A DNA stretch of 62,625 nucleotides, taken from Pseudomonadota bacterium. GTDB lineage: Bacteria; Myxococcota_A; Polyangia; Polyangiales; Polyangiaceae. Every line of letters begins with the position of its first letter. Position 1 is the stretch's first letter. The notes under the pieces are model-generated. The model ran no database searches. It saw only the letters and a program-made list of their open reading frames with translations, and had not been told where the DNA came from. This document shows, piece after piece, positions 6,998 through 16,012 of this stretch. Made by a program: the position numbers and the translations under genes. The stretch is taken from NCBI GenBank assembly GCA_023398955.1, contig JAEWRL010000003.1, forward strand, positions 1 to 62,625, written 5' to 3'.

Positions 6998-9493
6998 ATG
7001 GTATCCGCGCTGCGCAGGTCGGACCTGCATGGAAGCTGGCAGTTTGGTGCCGCCGCCTGGGCACGCCCGGGAGCCTCGCTCGCCTACTCGAAGCTGGAGC
7101 TCCTGCCCGCAGAGGTGCCCGGACACGTCCACCTGGACCTTGCTCGAGCCGGCATCATCGGGCACCCCTTCGTCCAGCTCGGAGAGCTGGGGTGCCAGTG
7201 GGTCGATGAGCAGGAGTTCCTCTACGTGCTGGATTTCGATTGGCAGCCCACCCTCACCCTGCCGCGGCGGATCTTGCGCTTCGAGGGGCTCGACAGCTTG
7301 TGTCGAATCTCCGTCAATGGCCAGGAGCTCGCGCGGCATGACAACATGTTCCTGCCGCTGGAGCTCGACGTCTCCCAGGAGCTCGTGCCAGGCCGCAACG
7401 AGCTCTGCGTCGTCTTCTCCTCGAGCGTGCTCGCCGGCCACCAGCGTCGAGCCAGCTACTTCGCGAAGGAGGGGCTGAGCCCGGACCTCGAGCGTTTCGA
7501 CGAGCGGTCCTTCGTCAGGAAGGCGCAATACATGTATGGGTGGGATTGGGGACCGCGGCTCGTCTCCTGCGGCATCTGGCGGCCCGTATCGCTCCTCGAG
7601 TTCGCCGCGCGCCTCACCGACGTCCATGTGACCCAAGAGCACCTCCCAGACGGGAGCGTCCGAGTCGCAGCGCAGGCGAGCGTCGAGGGGCGCGGAACCG
7701 TCGTGCACTGCCTGGAGGGCTTTCCTCCGAAGCCGGGCGACGGGGAGGTGGCCCACCTCGCTCGGCCGCGGCTCTGGCACCCTGCTTGCCACGGGGAACC
7801 GTCGCTCTACCGGCTCACCACCTACCTTTGTTCGGAAAGCCTGAACCCAGACAGTCTACCCACGGCGCCTCGAGAGGCTCGACTCGCTCTCGAGGCGGCC
7901 GCTCTCGACGTGCGCGTCACGCGGATCGGCCTGCGGCGCCTGGAGCTCGTCGCGGAGCCCGACGAGTCGGGGAAAACCTTTGCGTTCCGCGTCAACGGCG
8001 AGGAGCTCTGGGCATTCGGAGCAAACTATATCCCCTCTAGCTCGTTCCCATCCCAAGGCAGCGAGGCGGAGCTCCGAAAGCTCCTCACTATGGCCCGCAA
8101 GGCCGGCATGAACATGCTGCGCGTCTGGGGAGGCGGAGTGTATGAGTCGGACACCTTCTACGACCTGTGCGATGAGCTTGGCCTGCTCGTCTGGCAAGAC
8201 TTTCCCTTCGCTTGCGCTTACTATCCTGACGACGACCCTGCTTGCGCGCTCCTCCGCGAAGAAGCGAGCCCCAACATCCTGCGCCTGCGTAATCACCCGA
8301 GCCTCGCCCTGTGGTGTGGCAACAACGAGAACCTCGAGATGTTCGAGAAGCGCTGGGGAGATCCCAGGCGTCACCCGGAGCGCTACTACGGCCGCCGCCT
8401 CTACGACGAGGTGCTTCCCAGACTCCTCGCCGAGCTCGATCCGGGTCGCCCCTATATTCCCTCCTCGCCCCACGGCGGGGAGAAGGCGAGCGGGGACGAT
8501 GCGGGCGACGATCACTACTGGGACGCCTGGCACGGCCGGGGGGATTGGGTTCACTACCGCGACTCCAAGGCGCGCTTCGCCTCCGAGTTCGGGTTCGCGT
8601 CCTCCTGCTCCGAGCGCGCTTGGGCCCGCGCCTTCGGTCGGCCCGAGGGCGTCGCGCGAGCGTTCCCTGCGAGCACCAGCCTGCGCGACCCTGTAGTACG
8701 TTGGCACGACAAGACCGGTAAAGGCCTGGAGACCTTCGTCGGATTCGTCGAGCTCCACTATCCCCGCCGAGAGTCCCTGGAGGACTGGATCTACTATTCG
8801 CAGCTCAACCAGCGCGACGCCTTGCGCTACGCCATCGAGCACTACCGCCGCTCGGGGCGCTGCAAAGGCACCCTCATCTGGCAGCTCAACGACTGCTGGC
8901 CAGTTCAGAGCTGGGCGGTCATTGACAGCGAAATGCAGCCGAAGCCCGCGTGGTTCGAGCTCGAGCGTCTCTACGCCCCCGTGCTCCTCAGCCTGCAATG
9001 GGAAGGCTCCCGGCTGAGCGCCTGGGCCGTCGCGGACCACCTCTCAGCGCCGCAAACCGAGTCCCTCGAGCTTGCGTTACGCGACGTGAAGAGCGGGGCG
9101 GTCCTCGAACGGTTCAGCGCTGAAGTGGTGCTCGTGTCCGGCATGCCGGCCCTGGCGCTCACGCTGGACCTGGCGCGCTACGACGCGACAGAGGTCTTCG
9201 TCACGGGCGCCTTGGGCGGAGCCCGCAGCGAGCGCCTTCTGTGCGAGCCCAAAGAACTGCGCCCTGCCGTGGTCGAGGAGCTCGAATACCGCCTCGAGGC
9301 ACGTGCTCTGCTGCTCTCCGCGCCGGCGCCCCTCTTCGACCTGTGGCTCGAGGACGCCGAGGGAGCCAAAAGGTTTGCCGCGAACTGCCTGACAGTCGGC
9401 GAGCCCGGTCCGCTCCGCATCCCGTACGCGGGCAGCGGCGACGGCCTGCGCGCGCGCTCCCTGAGTGGAGCTCATCGCTTGAAACCCGCCTGA
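6998..9493 (+). CDS. Beta-mannosidase, glycoside hydrolase family 2
   Basis: Predicted cytosolic exo-beta-mannosidase of 831 residues that trims mannose from the non-reducing end of manno-oligosaccharides. The layout is GH2: jelly-roll sugar-binding domain (about 1-190), Ig-like domain, TIM barrel from about residue 300, then C-terminal beta domains. The mannosidase-specific block WCGNNEN puts the acid/base at Glu444; ASEFGF puts the nucleophile at Glu530. No signal peptide is visible. The frame is open much further upstream, but there it runs antisense to the ABC ATPase. The ATG at 6998 gives a natural N-terminus (LHGSWQF, the GH2 opening). It stands alone, so no polysaccharide-use locus is evident. 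Confidence 0.92.
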   Translation: MVSALRRSDLHGSWQFGAAAWARPGASLAYSKLELLPAEVPGHVHLDLARAGIIGHPFVQLGELGCQWVDEQEFLYVLDFDWQPTLTLPRRILRFEGLDSLCRISVNGQELARHDNMFLPLELDVSQELVPGRNELCVVFSSSVLAGHQRRASYFAKEGLSPDLERFDERSFVRKAQYMYGWDWGPRLVSCGIWRPVSLLEFAARLTDVHVTQEHLPDGSVRVAAQASVEGRGTVVHCLEGFPPKPGDGEVAHLARPRLWHPACHGEPSLYRLTTYLCSESLNPDSLPTAPREARLALEAAALDVRVTRIGLRRLELVAEPDESGKTFAFRVNGEELWAFGANYIPSSSFPSQGSEAELRKLLTMARKAGMNMLRVWGGGVYESDTFYDLCDELGLLVWQDFPFACAYYPDDDPACALLREEASPNILRLRNHPSLALWCGNNENLEMFEKRWGDPRRHPERYYGRRLYDEVLPRLLAELDPGRPYIPSSPHGGEKASGDDAGDDHYWDAWHGRGDWVHYRDSKARFASEFGFASSCSERAWARAFGRPEGVARAFPASTSLRDPVVRWHDKTGKGLETFVGFVELHYPRRESLEDWIYYSQLNQRDALRYAIEHYRRSGRCKGTLIWQLNDCWPVQSWAVIDSEMQPKPAWFELERLYAPVLLSLQWEGSRLSAWAVADHLSAPQTESLELALRDVKSGAVLERFSAEVVLVSGMPALALTLDLARYDATEVFVTGALGGARSERLLCEPKELRPAVVEELEYRLEARALLLSAPAPLFDLWLEDAEGAKRFAANCLTVGEPGPLRIPYAGSGDGLRARSLSGAHRLKPA

Positions 9494-9512
9494 TATCGAG
9501 CGCCAGCAGCTA

Positions 9513-11459
9513 TCAGAGCGAGGCGTGCTCCACGAAGCGGCGCGTGTCCCAGATGCGGATAGTGTCGCTGTCGTGAGCAGAGACGAGGTAAGCCCCGCTC
9601 GAGGACCAGACGAGCTGCCACGACTCCGCCTCGGGGTACGTCCAGCACTGGAGCTGCTCCCCGGAGCTCGCGTCCCAGAGCCGGATCCTCCCGTCGCGGC
9701 CACCCGACATGAGAAGGCGTCCAAGCGGAGCGAACGCAAGCGACAGCACCCCCCCTGGGTGGCTGCCGAGGACGCGAAGGGTGCCTTCTCCAGCAAGCCC
9801 CCAGATCCGCACGGTTCCGTCCAGCGCGGCGGAGGCGAGCAACCTCCCCTCTGGGGAGAACGCGACGGCCTGCACGGCAGCAGCGTGCCCCGTGTGACGT
9901 TCCAGGAGCTCGCCCGATTCGGTGTGCCAAAGCATGACGGCGCCGTCTCCCCCTCCCGCGGCGATGAGGCGCCCGTCCGGCGAGAAGGCGGCGTCCTGGA
10001 GCGGCACGCCGGGTACTGCCCGGACGAGCGTTAGCTCCCCGACAGGCATGGCCCACACCCGGAGCGTGCCGTCCGCGGACGCCGAGACGAGCGCCATGGA
10101 GTCCGCCGAGAATCTGCTGGAGTAGACGGGGCCATGATGCCCCCTCAACGCCCGCAGCAGGGTGCCCGAGCGTGGCGCCCACAGGCCAATGGTGCAGTCG
10201 CCGGAGCTCGCTGCCAGCAGAGAACCGTCGGGCGCCATGGCAAGATCCTGCACCTGGCGCAGGTGCTCGGAGCGGCTCTCCCAGAGGAGTGCGCCGGTTA
10301 CGAGATCCCACGCCTCGAGCGCACCGTCACCATGGGCAGAGAACAGCCGAGCCCGCCGCCGCGCCAGGGCGATGCGCGGCGCGGTGCCGCCGCTGCTCCA
10401 GAGGACACCGCGACATCCTTCGCAATCGTCGCTCTCGAGATGAGGAACCCACAGGGTGGTTTCCACCTCGCGGGAGCTCTCCGCTGCGGGCTCTGGGTCG
10501 TCCAGAGCCGCGTCGGGGGCACGCGTGGATCCCTGCGCGCTCTCGCCGGCTGCGCTTGGAGCAGGCAGCACGCGAACCCAGCCCGAGGTCCTCCAGAGAC
10601 GCACGCGACCGTCCTCGGAGAGGGAACCCAGCTGCCCACCGTTCGGTGAGAATGCGATGGAAGTGACGGCCCGCCGATGACCAAGGAGGGTGTGAAGGTG
10701 GCGGCCCGAATGGGGTTCCCAGAGACGAACAGTGCGATCCTCGGACCCTGAAGCGAGCAACTCGTTGTCGGGGGAGAACGCGAGCGCCTGGACGGCGCGC
10801 CCATGTCCCTCCAGGCACCGACAGAGGCGTGCGGCCCCCACCTCCCAGAGCCTCACGCCGTGATCTCCATGGGCAGAAGCAACCCAGAGGCCATCCGGCG
10901 AAAACGCGAGCGCCTGGACGAGCCCCGCGTCGCCGGCAAGCGTGTGCCGACCTACGCCAGTGCGAACGTTCCAGAGCAGCACGGTGCCGTCGTCGGAGCC
11001 CGATGCGAGCAGGTCACCATCCGGCGAGAACGCGACGGCCCCCACTCGCTGCTCGTGTCCGCGAAGGGTGAAGAGGCTCTGCCCGGAACGGACGTCCCAG
11101 ACCTTGACAGTCGTGTCGAAAGAGCCGGAGGCGAGCAGCTGCCCATCCGGAGAGAGCGACACGTGGGTGACGTGGTCGGCGTGACCGCGGCAGCGCAGGA
11201 GCACTTCCCCGGTGGCTGCCTCGAAGAGCTGCGCTTCGTCGCCGAGATCCGCCGCGATATGGCGCCCGTCGCGGGACCAGTCGGCGGACAGGCAAGGCTC
11301 ACTGACGTGAGACCAGAGTTCCCTGCCATCCGTGGTGAGGGCCCGAAGCCCGCTCCCGGTAGCGACCGCGACACGCCTACCGTCGGGCGCCCACGAGAGA
11401 CCGAAGGCATCACGCGCCGTGGCGATCTCTCGTAGCAGCGGAGCGTCAGCTAGCGGCAT
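9513..11459 (-). CDS. WD40 repeat protein with about 14 repeats
   Basis: Protein of 648 residues built almost wholly of WD40 repeats, many with the full pattern GH-x-x-x-V-x-x-x-x-FSPDG-x-x-LASGS-D-x-T-x-x-x-W. I count two degenerate repeats at the N-terminus, five clear ones to about residue 300, a linker rich in Ala, Glu and Ser of about 60 residues, and seven more to the end. Fourteen repeats fit two seven-bladed propellers. No kinase, NACHT, protease or membrane segment is attached, which is unusual as many bacterial WD40 arrays are C-terminal to such domains. It is a likely protein-interaction scaffold. It follows the diguanylate cyclase gene by 53 bases on the same strand, so co-transcription is likely. 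Confidence 0.9.
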   Translation of the reverse strand: MPLADAPLLREIATARDAFGLSWAPDGRRVAVATGSGLRALTTDGRELWSHVSEPCLSADWSRDGRHIAADLGDEAQLFEAATGEVLLRCRGHADHVTHVSLSPDGQLLASGSFDTTVKVWDVRSGQSLFTLRGHEQRVGAVAFSPDGDLLASGSDDGTVLLWNVRTGVGRHTLAGDAGLVQALAFSPDGLWVASAHGDHGVRLWEVGAARLCRCLEGHGRAVQALAFSPDNELLASGSEDRTVRLWEPHSGRHLHTLLGHRRAVTSIAFSPNGGQLGSLSEDGRVRLWRTSGWVRVLPAPSAAGESAQGSTRAPDAALDDPEPAAESSREVETTLWVPHLESDDCEGCRGVLWSSGGTAPRIALARRRARLFSAHGDGALEAWDLVTGALLWESRSEHLRQVQDLAMAPDGSLLAASSGDCTIGLWAPRSGTLLRALRGHHGPVYSSRFSADSMALVSASADGTLRVWAMPVGELTLVRAVPGVPLQDAAFSPDGRLIAAGGGDGAVMLWHTESGELLERHTGHAAAVQAVAFSPEGRLLASAALDGTVRIWGLAGEGTLRVLGSHPGGVLSLAFAPLGRLLMSGGRDGRIRLWDASSGEQLQCWTYPEAESWQLVWSSSGAYLVSAHDSDTIRIWDTRRFVEHASL

Positions 11460-11512
11460 GAACAGCGCAGGGAGCTGGAGCGAGCGAGGGGTGGCGCGGC
11501 GCGGCGACCAAC

Positions 11513-12463
11513 TCAGGCGCCGGGCTCAGGGGGATCGTAGACCACCACGCAATTCCGGCCACTTGCTTTCGCAGAGTACAATGCGCCGTCTGCCATCCTC
11601 ACCAGCTCCAGCTCGTCGTTGGTCGTCGCGTCGGTCGTACACGAGATGCCGATGCTCACCGTCAGCGAAATCTCCCGGCCATCCGCGGAGACTCGCATGG
11701 ATCGGGCGAAGTGCAGGATGCGTTCGGCCACTACCGCCGCGTTCTCCTTCGAGGTTTGTGGCAGGAGGATGCTGAACTCCTCGCCCCCGTAGCGAGCACA
11801 GAGATCGACCTCCCGCAGGTTGGCGCCCAAACGCTGGGCAAACTCCCGAAGCACCGTGTCCCCCGCGTCATGCCCGAACTCGTCATTGATGCGCTTGAAG
11901 TGGTCGAGGTCGACCATCAAGCAGCTCAGTGGGTTCTTGTAGCGCTTCGTAACCGCGAACTCGCGACGTAGGACGTCAGCGAACCTCCGCCGGTTGAAGA
12001 GCCCCGTCAATGGGTCTGTGATGGCAAGCGCCTCCACATGCTGCAGCATCGACTCGAGTTGGCGGTTCCTATCCTTTAGCTCCGCTTGGGCCGCACGCAC
12101 ACGGAGGGCAGCGAAGATCCTCGCCTCGAGCTCCTCATCGGCGAAGGGCTTGGCGAGGTAGTCGTTGGCCCCAACATGCAGCCCCTCGACGCGGCTCTCG
12201 AGCTCACCCTTCACGGTGAGCATGATGACCGGGATGTCCCTCGTATCCGCGTGCATCTTGAGCCACCGGCACACGGAGAACCCGTCGACGTCTCCCATCA
12301 CCACATCCAGGACGATGAGGTCGGGAATCCACTGCCTAGCGAGCTTCAAACCTTCGATGCCGCCACGCGCCCAAGTCACCTCGTATCCGCGCGCTTCGAG
12401 AACCGTCTTGACATGGCAGCCTTGCGCCTCACTGTCTTCGACGACCAGGATCCTTGCCTTCAC
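11513..12463 (-). CDS. Response regulator diguanylate cyclase (REC-GGDEF, PleD-like)
   Basis: Two-domain cyclase of 316 residues that makes cyclic di-GMP from two GTP under phosphorelay control. The receiver domain (1-120) has the acidic pocket VVEDSE, phospho-acceptor Asp53 in VLDVVMGD, and Lys105. The GGDEF domain (about 145-310) has the active-site motif GGEEF at 226-230 and DxDHFKxxND for substrate and metal binding. An inhibitory I-site RxxD (Arg217-Asp220) lies exactly five residues before GGEEF, so product feedback is expected. The start is a GTG at 12463. No dedicated histidine kinase is adjacent. The WD40 gene follows in the same direction. Confidence 0.94.
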   Translation of the reverse strand: MKARILVVEDSEAQGCHVKTVLEARGYEVTWARGGIEGLKLARQWIPDLIVLDVVMGDVDGFSVCRWLKMHADTRDIPVIMLTVKGELESRVEGLHVGANDYLAKPFADEELEARIFAALRVRAAQAELKDRNRQLESMLQHVEALAITDPLTGLFNRRRFADVLRREFAVTKRYKNPLSCLMVDLDHFKRINDEFGHDAGDTVLREFAQRLGANLREVDLCARYGGEEFSILLPQTSKENAAVVAERILHFARSMRVSADGREISLTVSIGISCTTDATTNDELELVRMADGALYSAKASGRNCVVVYDPPEPGA

Positions 12464-12684
12464 TCAGGTACCTCTGAAGCTCTCATCCTCCCCAACCACT
12501 TGACGGATGGCAAGCACGTCCTCGTGCATCCCACCTTCTTGGCTGCTCCGGGCCGAGCCGTGCGACCGCGTTTCACCCTCCCGGTACGCACCGACGGACG
12601 GGCCGGACCTTCCGACGGCCTTCGAGTGTCGACGTCGCCCATGACTACTCTAGACTCTTTCCGCAGACGGCGAGGGAGACTCGA

Positions 12685-13782
12685 ATGAATGCCCCTGACA
12701 CCAGTGAGTACATCTACGACCGCGCTCCGCGTAACGTTTACTGGGAAACGACAATCGCCTGCGATCTCGCGTGCCGGCACTGCCGCGCGGAGGCCGTCCC
12801 GGAGGCGGACCCCGACGAACTGACCTTTGCCGAGGCCTGCGCCCTTGTCGATGAGGTCAAGCGCATGGGTAGCCTCCTCGTGCTCACGGGCGGCGATCCG
12901 ATGAAGCGCTCCGATCTGTTTGACATCATGGCCTACGCGCGCGAGGTCGATCAGCCGGTGGCAATCACCCCGAGCACGACGCCAACGCTGACCCGGCAGG
13001 TCGTGGCGAGGTTTCACGACCTCGGTGTCACCGCCATGGGCCTAAGCCTCGACGGCCCGACGGCGCAGGTCCACGACGCCTTCCGTGGAGTACCGGGCAC
13101 GTTTGCCATCTCGCGGCGCGCCCTCGCTTGGGCCAAGGAGATGGGCATCCCGGTGCAGATAAACACCACGGTGTGCACGCAAACCCTACAGCATGTCCCG
13201 GAGCTGCGGGACGTGCTCGCCGGCTTCACCCCGCCGATCGTGCGCTGGAGCCTCTTCGTGCTCGTGCCTACTGGGCGGGGCTCGGCCCTCACGGCGCCGA
13301 GCGCCTTGGAGCTCGAGGAGCTCTTCGAGTGGGTGTACTCCGAGAGCGCTTCGGCACCGTTTCACATCAGCACCGTGGAAGCGCCGCACTATCGTCGCTT
13401 CTGGATCCAATCGCAGCTCGAGAAAGGAGCCTCCTGGCAAGAGGTGAAGCCCCGAGCACGACGGCTCGGGCTCGGCATGCGAGACGGCAACGGCGTCATC
13501 TTCGTTGCGCGCAACGGTAACGTCTACCCTGCCGGCTTTCTGCCCGAGCCGCTGCTCGGAAACGTGAAGAGGCAACCCCTTTCCGAGCTATACCGCAGCC
13601 ATCCTGGCCTGGTCGCCCTGAGGAATATGGAGAACTTGATGGGCAAGTGCGGCGCGTGCGAGTTCAAGTGGCCCTGCGGCGGTTCTCGCGCCCGAGCCTT
13701 CGCCGCATCGGGAGATCCTCTGGGAGAGGAACCGCTCTGCGTCCATCAACCGGGCACTACATCGCTATCGCTTCTCGTCTGA
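12685..13782 (+). CDS. Radical SAM protein with SPASM-like C-terminus (TIGR04053-like)
   Basis: Radical S-adenosylmethionine enzyme of 365 residues. The 4Fe-4S cluster motif is CDLACRHC (Cys26, Cys30, Cys33), followed by a TGGDP SAM-binding block near residue 71. The C-terminal tail has four spaced cysteines (322, 325, 331, 352) in the pattern CGAC-x5-CGGxRARA...GD...C, expected to bind one auxiliary cluster. This arrangement resembles TIGR04053 and the haem-synthesis enzymes AhbD/NirJ. No haem gene and no small peptide precursor lies beside it, so the substrate is open: haem modification or peptide maturation are both possible. It starts at the ATG at 12685, divergent from the cyclase gene. 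Confidence 0.85.
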   Translation: MNAPDTSEYIYDRAPRNVYWETTIACDLACRHCRAEAVPEADPDELTFAEACALVDEVKRMGSLLVLTGGDPMKRSDLFDIMAYAREVDQPVAITPSTTPTLTRQVVARFHDLGVTAMGLSLDGPTAQVHDAFRGVPGTFAISRRALAWAKEMGIPVQINTTVCTQTLQHVPELRDVLAGFTPPIVRWSLFVLVPTGRGSALTAPSALELEELFEWVYSESASAPFHISTVEAPHYRRFWIQSQLEKGASWQEVKPRARRLGLGMRDGNGVIFVARNGNVYPAGFLPEPLLGNVKRQPLSELYRSHPGLVALRNMENLMGKCGACEFKWPCGGSRARAFAASGDPLGEEPLCVHQPGTTSLSLLV

Positions 13783-13786
13783 AATG

Positions 13787-13804
13787 CGCGAGCGCGCTCT
13801 CGCG
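13787..13804. terminator. Short inverted repeat between convergent genes
   Basis: A 6-bp perfect inverted repeat, CGCGAG and CTCGCG with a 6-base spacer, starts 5 bases after the stop of the radical SAM gene and lies before the 3' end of the opposing YihY gene. Position and symmetry suit a bidirectional terminator. No T-run follows, so the call is weak. Confidence 0.3.
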
Positions 13805-13857
13805 AACGCGAACCAAGAATGCCGGGCGCCGACCCCTCGGCACTCGCGGCCTTCGCA

Positions 13858-14835
13858 TCAGGTAGTCCCCGTGCTGGACGCGCTTCGCTCCATCTCCTCG
13901 AGCTCCCGGCTCTCGTCCTCGTTCAAGCCCCGTCCGTGTCGCTCGGTGTAGACCTGGGTCAACTCCGCACAGAAAAGGAATATCTGCGCGGAGTAGTAGA
14001 GCCACAACAGGACGACGACTAGGGAGCCCGCTAGGCCGTAGGCTTTGCCCACACTCGCACGGCCCAGATAGAGGCCAACCAGGTAGCTGCCGAGGTTGAA
14101 CAAGATGGACGTGAGAACTCCGCCGCCCAAACACGGACGCCAGCCGATCTTCGTATCCGGTACCCAGCGAAAGATCATGGCCGATACGGCCGCCACGAGG
14201 ACGAACGAGAAGGAGAGCTGAGCTGCGTCAACAATGCCCGCCTTCAACCAGGTGTCATCGAATAGTGCCGAAGGCAACGCCGTGACGACGGTGCGAGAAA
14301 GGAAGACGAGCAGGAGCAAAGGGCCTGTAGCGAGTACCAACAGCAACGATGAAGCACGCCCACGCAGGTACACGCCAACACTCGCCTTGAAGGTTTCTTG
14401 GAGCTCGACGTCGACGTTCCAGACCTGGTTGAGCGATTGCCGCAGCTGCATCGTCAGGCGAGATGCCAGCAAGACGGTGAGCCCACCGCCCACCACCGAG
14501 GCAACCGCTCCCCCCTCGCTCGCCTGCCTCACCCACTCCGCCACCGTATCGGCGGGTACCCGCCCCATAGTCTGGGCGAGCAGATGCTGCACCTCGGCTC
14601 GAGCAGCTTGCTCACCCAACACGAAGCCGGCCACAGCGACCGCGATGATGATCAGCGGCGCCAGAGAAAGGAGTGTGAAGAAGGCGAGCGCTGCGGCAGC
14701 GAGATCCGCGCGATCCTTGGAATAACCGTCGATGGCGTCCGATACCAGCTGATACCCCTCAGTAAGCAGCAGGCGCGTCCTCTGCCAAAGTCTGCGGGCT
14801 TTCGTGTCGGCTTCGTTGGTCCGGTCGCGAGGCAT
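13858..14835 (-). CDS. YihY/BrkB family inner-membrane protein
   Basis: Integral membrane protein of 325 residues of the YihY/virulence factor BrkB family, once called ribonuclease BN; its true role (possibly transport) is unsettled. The family pattern is clear: an amphipathic N-terminus with the conserved DRADLAAAALAFFTLLSLAPL stretch entering the first helix, then about six membrane helices, the YGLAGSLVVVLLWLYYSAQI block in helix 5, and an acidic FLFCAELTQVY segment closing the last helix. The frame is open to 15072, but the ATG at 14835 gives the usual family length and avoids a leader rich in Arg and Cys. The C-terminal tail is cytoplasmic and rich in Glu and Ser. Confidence 0.88.
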   Translation of the reverse strand: MPRDRTNEADTKARRLWQRTRLLLTEGYQLVSDAIDGYSKDRADLAAAALAFFTLLSLAPLIIIAVAVAGFVLGEQAARAEVQHLLAQTMGRVPADTVAEWVRQASEGGAVASVVGGGLTVLLASRLTMQLRQSLNQVWNVDVELQETFKASVGVYLRGRASSLLLVLATGPLLLLVFLSRTVVTALPSALFDDTWLKAGIVDAAQLSFSFVLVAAVSAMIFRWVPDTKIGWRPCLGGGVLTSILFNLGSYLVGLYLGRASVGKAYGLAGSLVVVLLWLYYSAQIFLFCAELTQVYTERHGRGLNEDESRELEEMERSASSTGTT

Positions 14836-15058
14836 CAATCTAGGTATCCACCAGGCCCGGCTCTGACCAGCCGCGCAGCAACGACGCGCGAGGAAGCAAT
14901 TACTGGTCCATGGTTCGTGCTCGCTCGACCGCATATTCCGCCGGGTTGGGGAGTTCGACTTCGCGCGTTGCCAGACGCCAGGCCGCGCCAGCGCGCCAGC
15001 GCGCAGCGAGGCAGAGCGCCACACTTCGCTCCCCACTGCTGCCGCCGCTAGGCGACGA

Positions 15059-15084
15059 GGCCCCGCAAGCATGCACGCGGGGCC
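15059..15084 (-). terminator. GC-rich hairpin after the small Lys-rich gene
   Basis: An 8-bp perfect inverted repeat (GGCCCCGC at 15059-15066, GCGGGGCC at 15077-15084) with a 10-base loop begins 20 bases after the stop of the small gene read on the minus strand. It is a plausible intrinsic terminator stem, though no U-tract follows. Confidence 0.45.
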
Positions 15085-15104
15085 CCGTCTTCACCACCGG
15101 CGAT

Positions 15105-15218
15105 CTACTTCTTGCTCTTGCTGGCAGCAGCCGCTGCCTTCTTGGCATCGGCCTGGTTCTTGGTCGCCGCCTTCTGCTTCTTGTCTCGTTCTTTCGACTT
15201 CGGTGACTTGTCTCCCAT
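15105..15218 (-). CDS. Small lysine-rich protein (37 residues)
   Basis: A very short gene that is easy to miss. It encodes 37 residues opening MGDKSPKSKERDKKQK, then Ala and Lys runs, ending SKSKK. There are 14 lysines and almost no hydrophobic residue apart from Ala. A strong ribosome site, AAGGAGG, lies 9 bases before the ATG at 15218, and a GC-rich hairpin follows the stop. Both support a real gene. Small proteins beginning MGDKSPKSK are, to my recollection, widespread in soil bacteria and of unknown function; nucleic-acid binding is a guess from the charge. It is probably its own transcription unit between the YihY and DsrE-like genes. Confidence 0.75.
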   Translation of the reverse strand: MGDKSPKSKERDKKQKAATKNQADAKKAAAAASKSKK

Positions 15219-15457
15219 GGAACGGTCCTCCTTGAGTCGTGCGTTGCGATACGCCCACTGAGCATCGCTGCACTGGCGCGGAAGCGCAACAGGGCCGCAC
15301 GGAGCGCTGATAACCAGCGGAAAAACGGGCTAAGGATCTGCGACGGCCAGCGGCCCACCCGCTGGCTGCGCCGGGCGCCAGCGGGTGCTGGCCGCCGCGG
15401 CCCGGAGGAGACCTGCCCGCGACAGCCCTGGCGCTCCGCGCACCCCGACCTCCGGCG

Positions 15458-16012
15458 TTATGGAAGCTCGTGGACAGGAATGACGGCAAACTTGTGGTTC
15501 TGGTACCAGATGGACGCGGCGAACGCGTTGTCGATGACCTCCACACCGGTGAAGAGTGAACTCGGGTCTACACCCACCCATTGGCAGGAGATGAGACACG
15601 CCTCGATGTGCACACCCTTCGCTTGCAGGCTGGCAAGGTAGCCGCGGATCTCCTCGCCCACGGCTTCGAGGGCTGGGTCGCCTTGGCCGAAGCCCTCCGT
15701 TGCGTACGCGACGGTGAGCCCACGTAGCGAGACGACGAAGTGGATGCGCGATGGAGCGACACCCTTACTGATCAGGAGGTCGTACGTGGAGTCCACCACC
15801 CATAGGAAATCGCGGAAGGTGCCGGGCTCGGTCACGTTGAAGTCGTAGAATGCGCGCGGAATGGGCGGAACCTTGTCATCGCTATAGACTAGGCTCGGAC
15901 GCTGGCGCTCAAAGTTCGCGCCACGATCCGACTTGGCGTATCCCAATCCCGCGAGCGCGGCAGCGGTGGTAATGAGGGCAACGGCTACGGCTAGCTTCTT
16001 CGAGTGTTTCAT
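15458..16012 (-). CDS. Exported DsrE-like protein
   Basis: Predicted secreted or periplasmic protein of 184 residues. A Lys-positive start and an Ala/Leu-rich helix end near residue 26 (GLGYA-K), giving a classical signal peptide. The mature part looks like the DsrE/DsrF sulfur-relay fold: FVVSLRGLTVAYA (second strand and ligand region), a helix YLASLQAKGVHIEAC with one conserved Cys, then GVDPSSLFTGVEVIDNAFAASIWYQNHKFAVIPV, which follows the usual pattern of DsrE-like proteins. Cytosolic DsrE proteins pass sulfur in relays; the role of exported ones is not established. A GGGAGA ribosome site precedes the ATG at 16012. The gene sits between the small Lys-rich gene and the TPR/PEGA gene on the same strand. 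Confidence 0.65.
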   Translation of the reverse strand: MKHSKKLAVAVALITTAAALAGLGYAKSDRGANFERQRPSLVYSDDKVPPIPRAFYDFNVTEPGTFRDFLWVVDSTYDLLISKGVAPSRIHFVVSLRGLTVAYATEGFGQGDPALEAVGEEIRGYLASLQAKGVHIEACLISCQWVGVDPSSLFTGVEVIDNAFAASIWYQNHKFAVIPVHELP

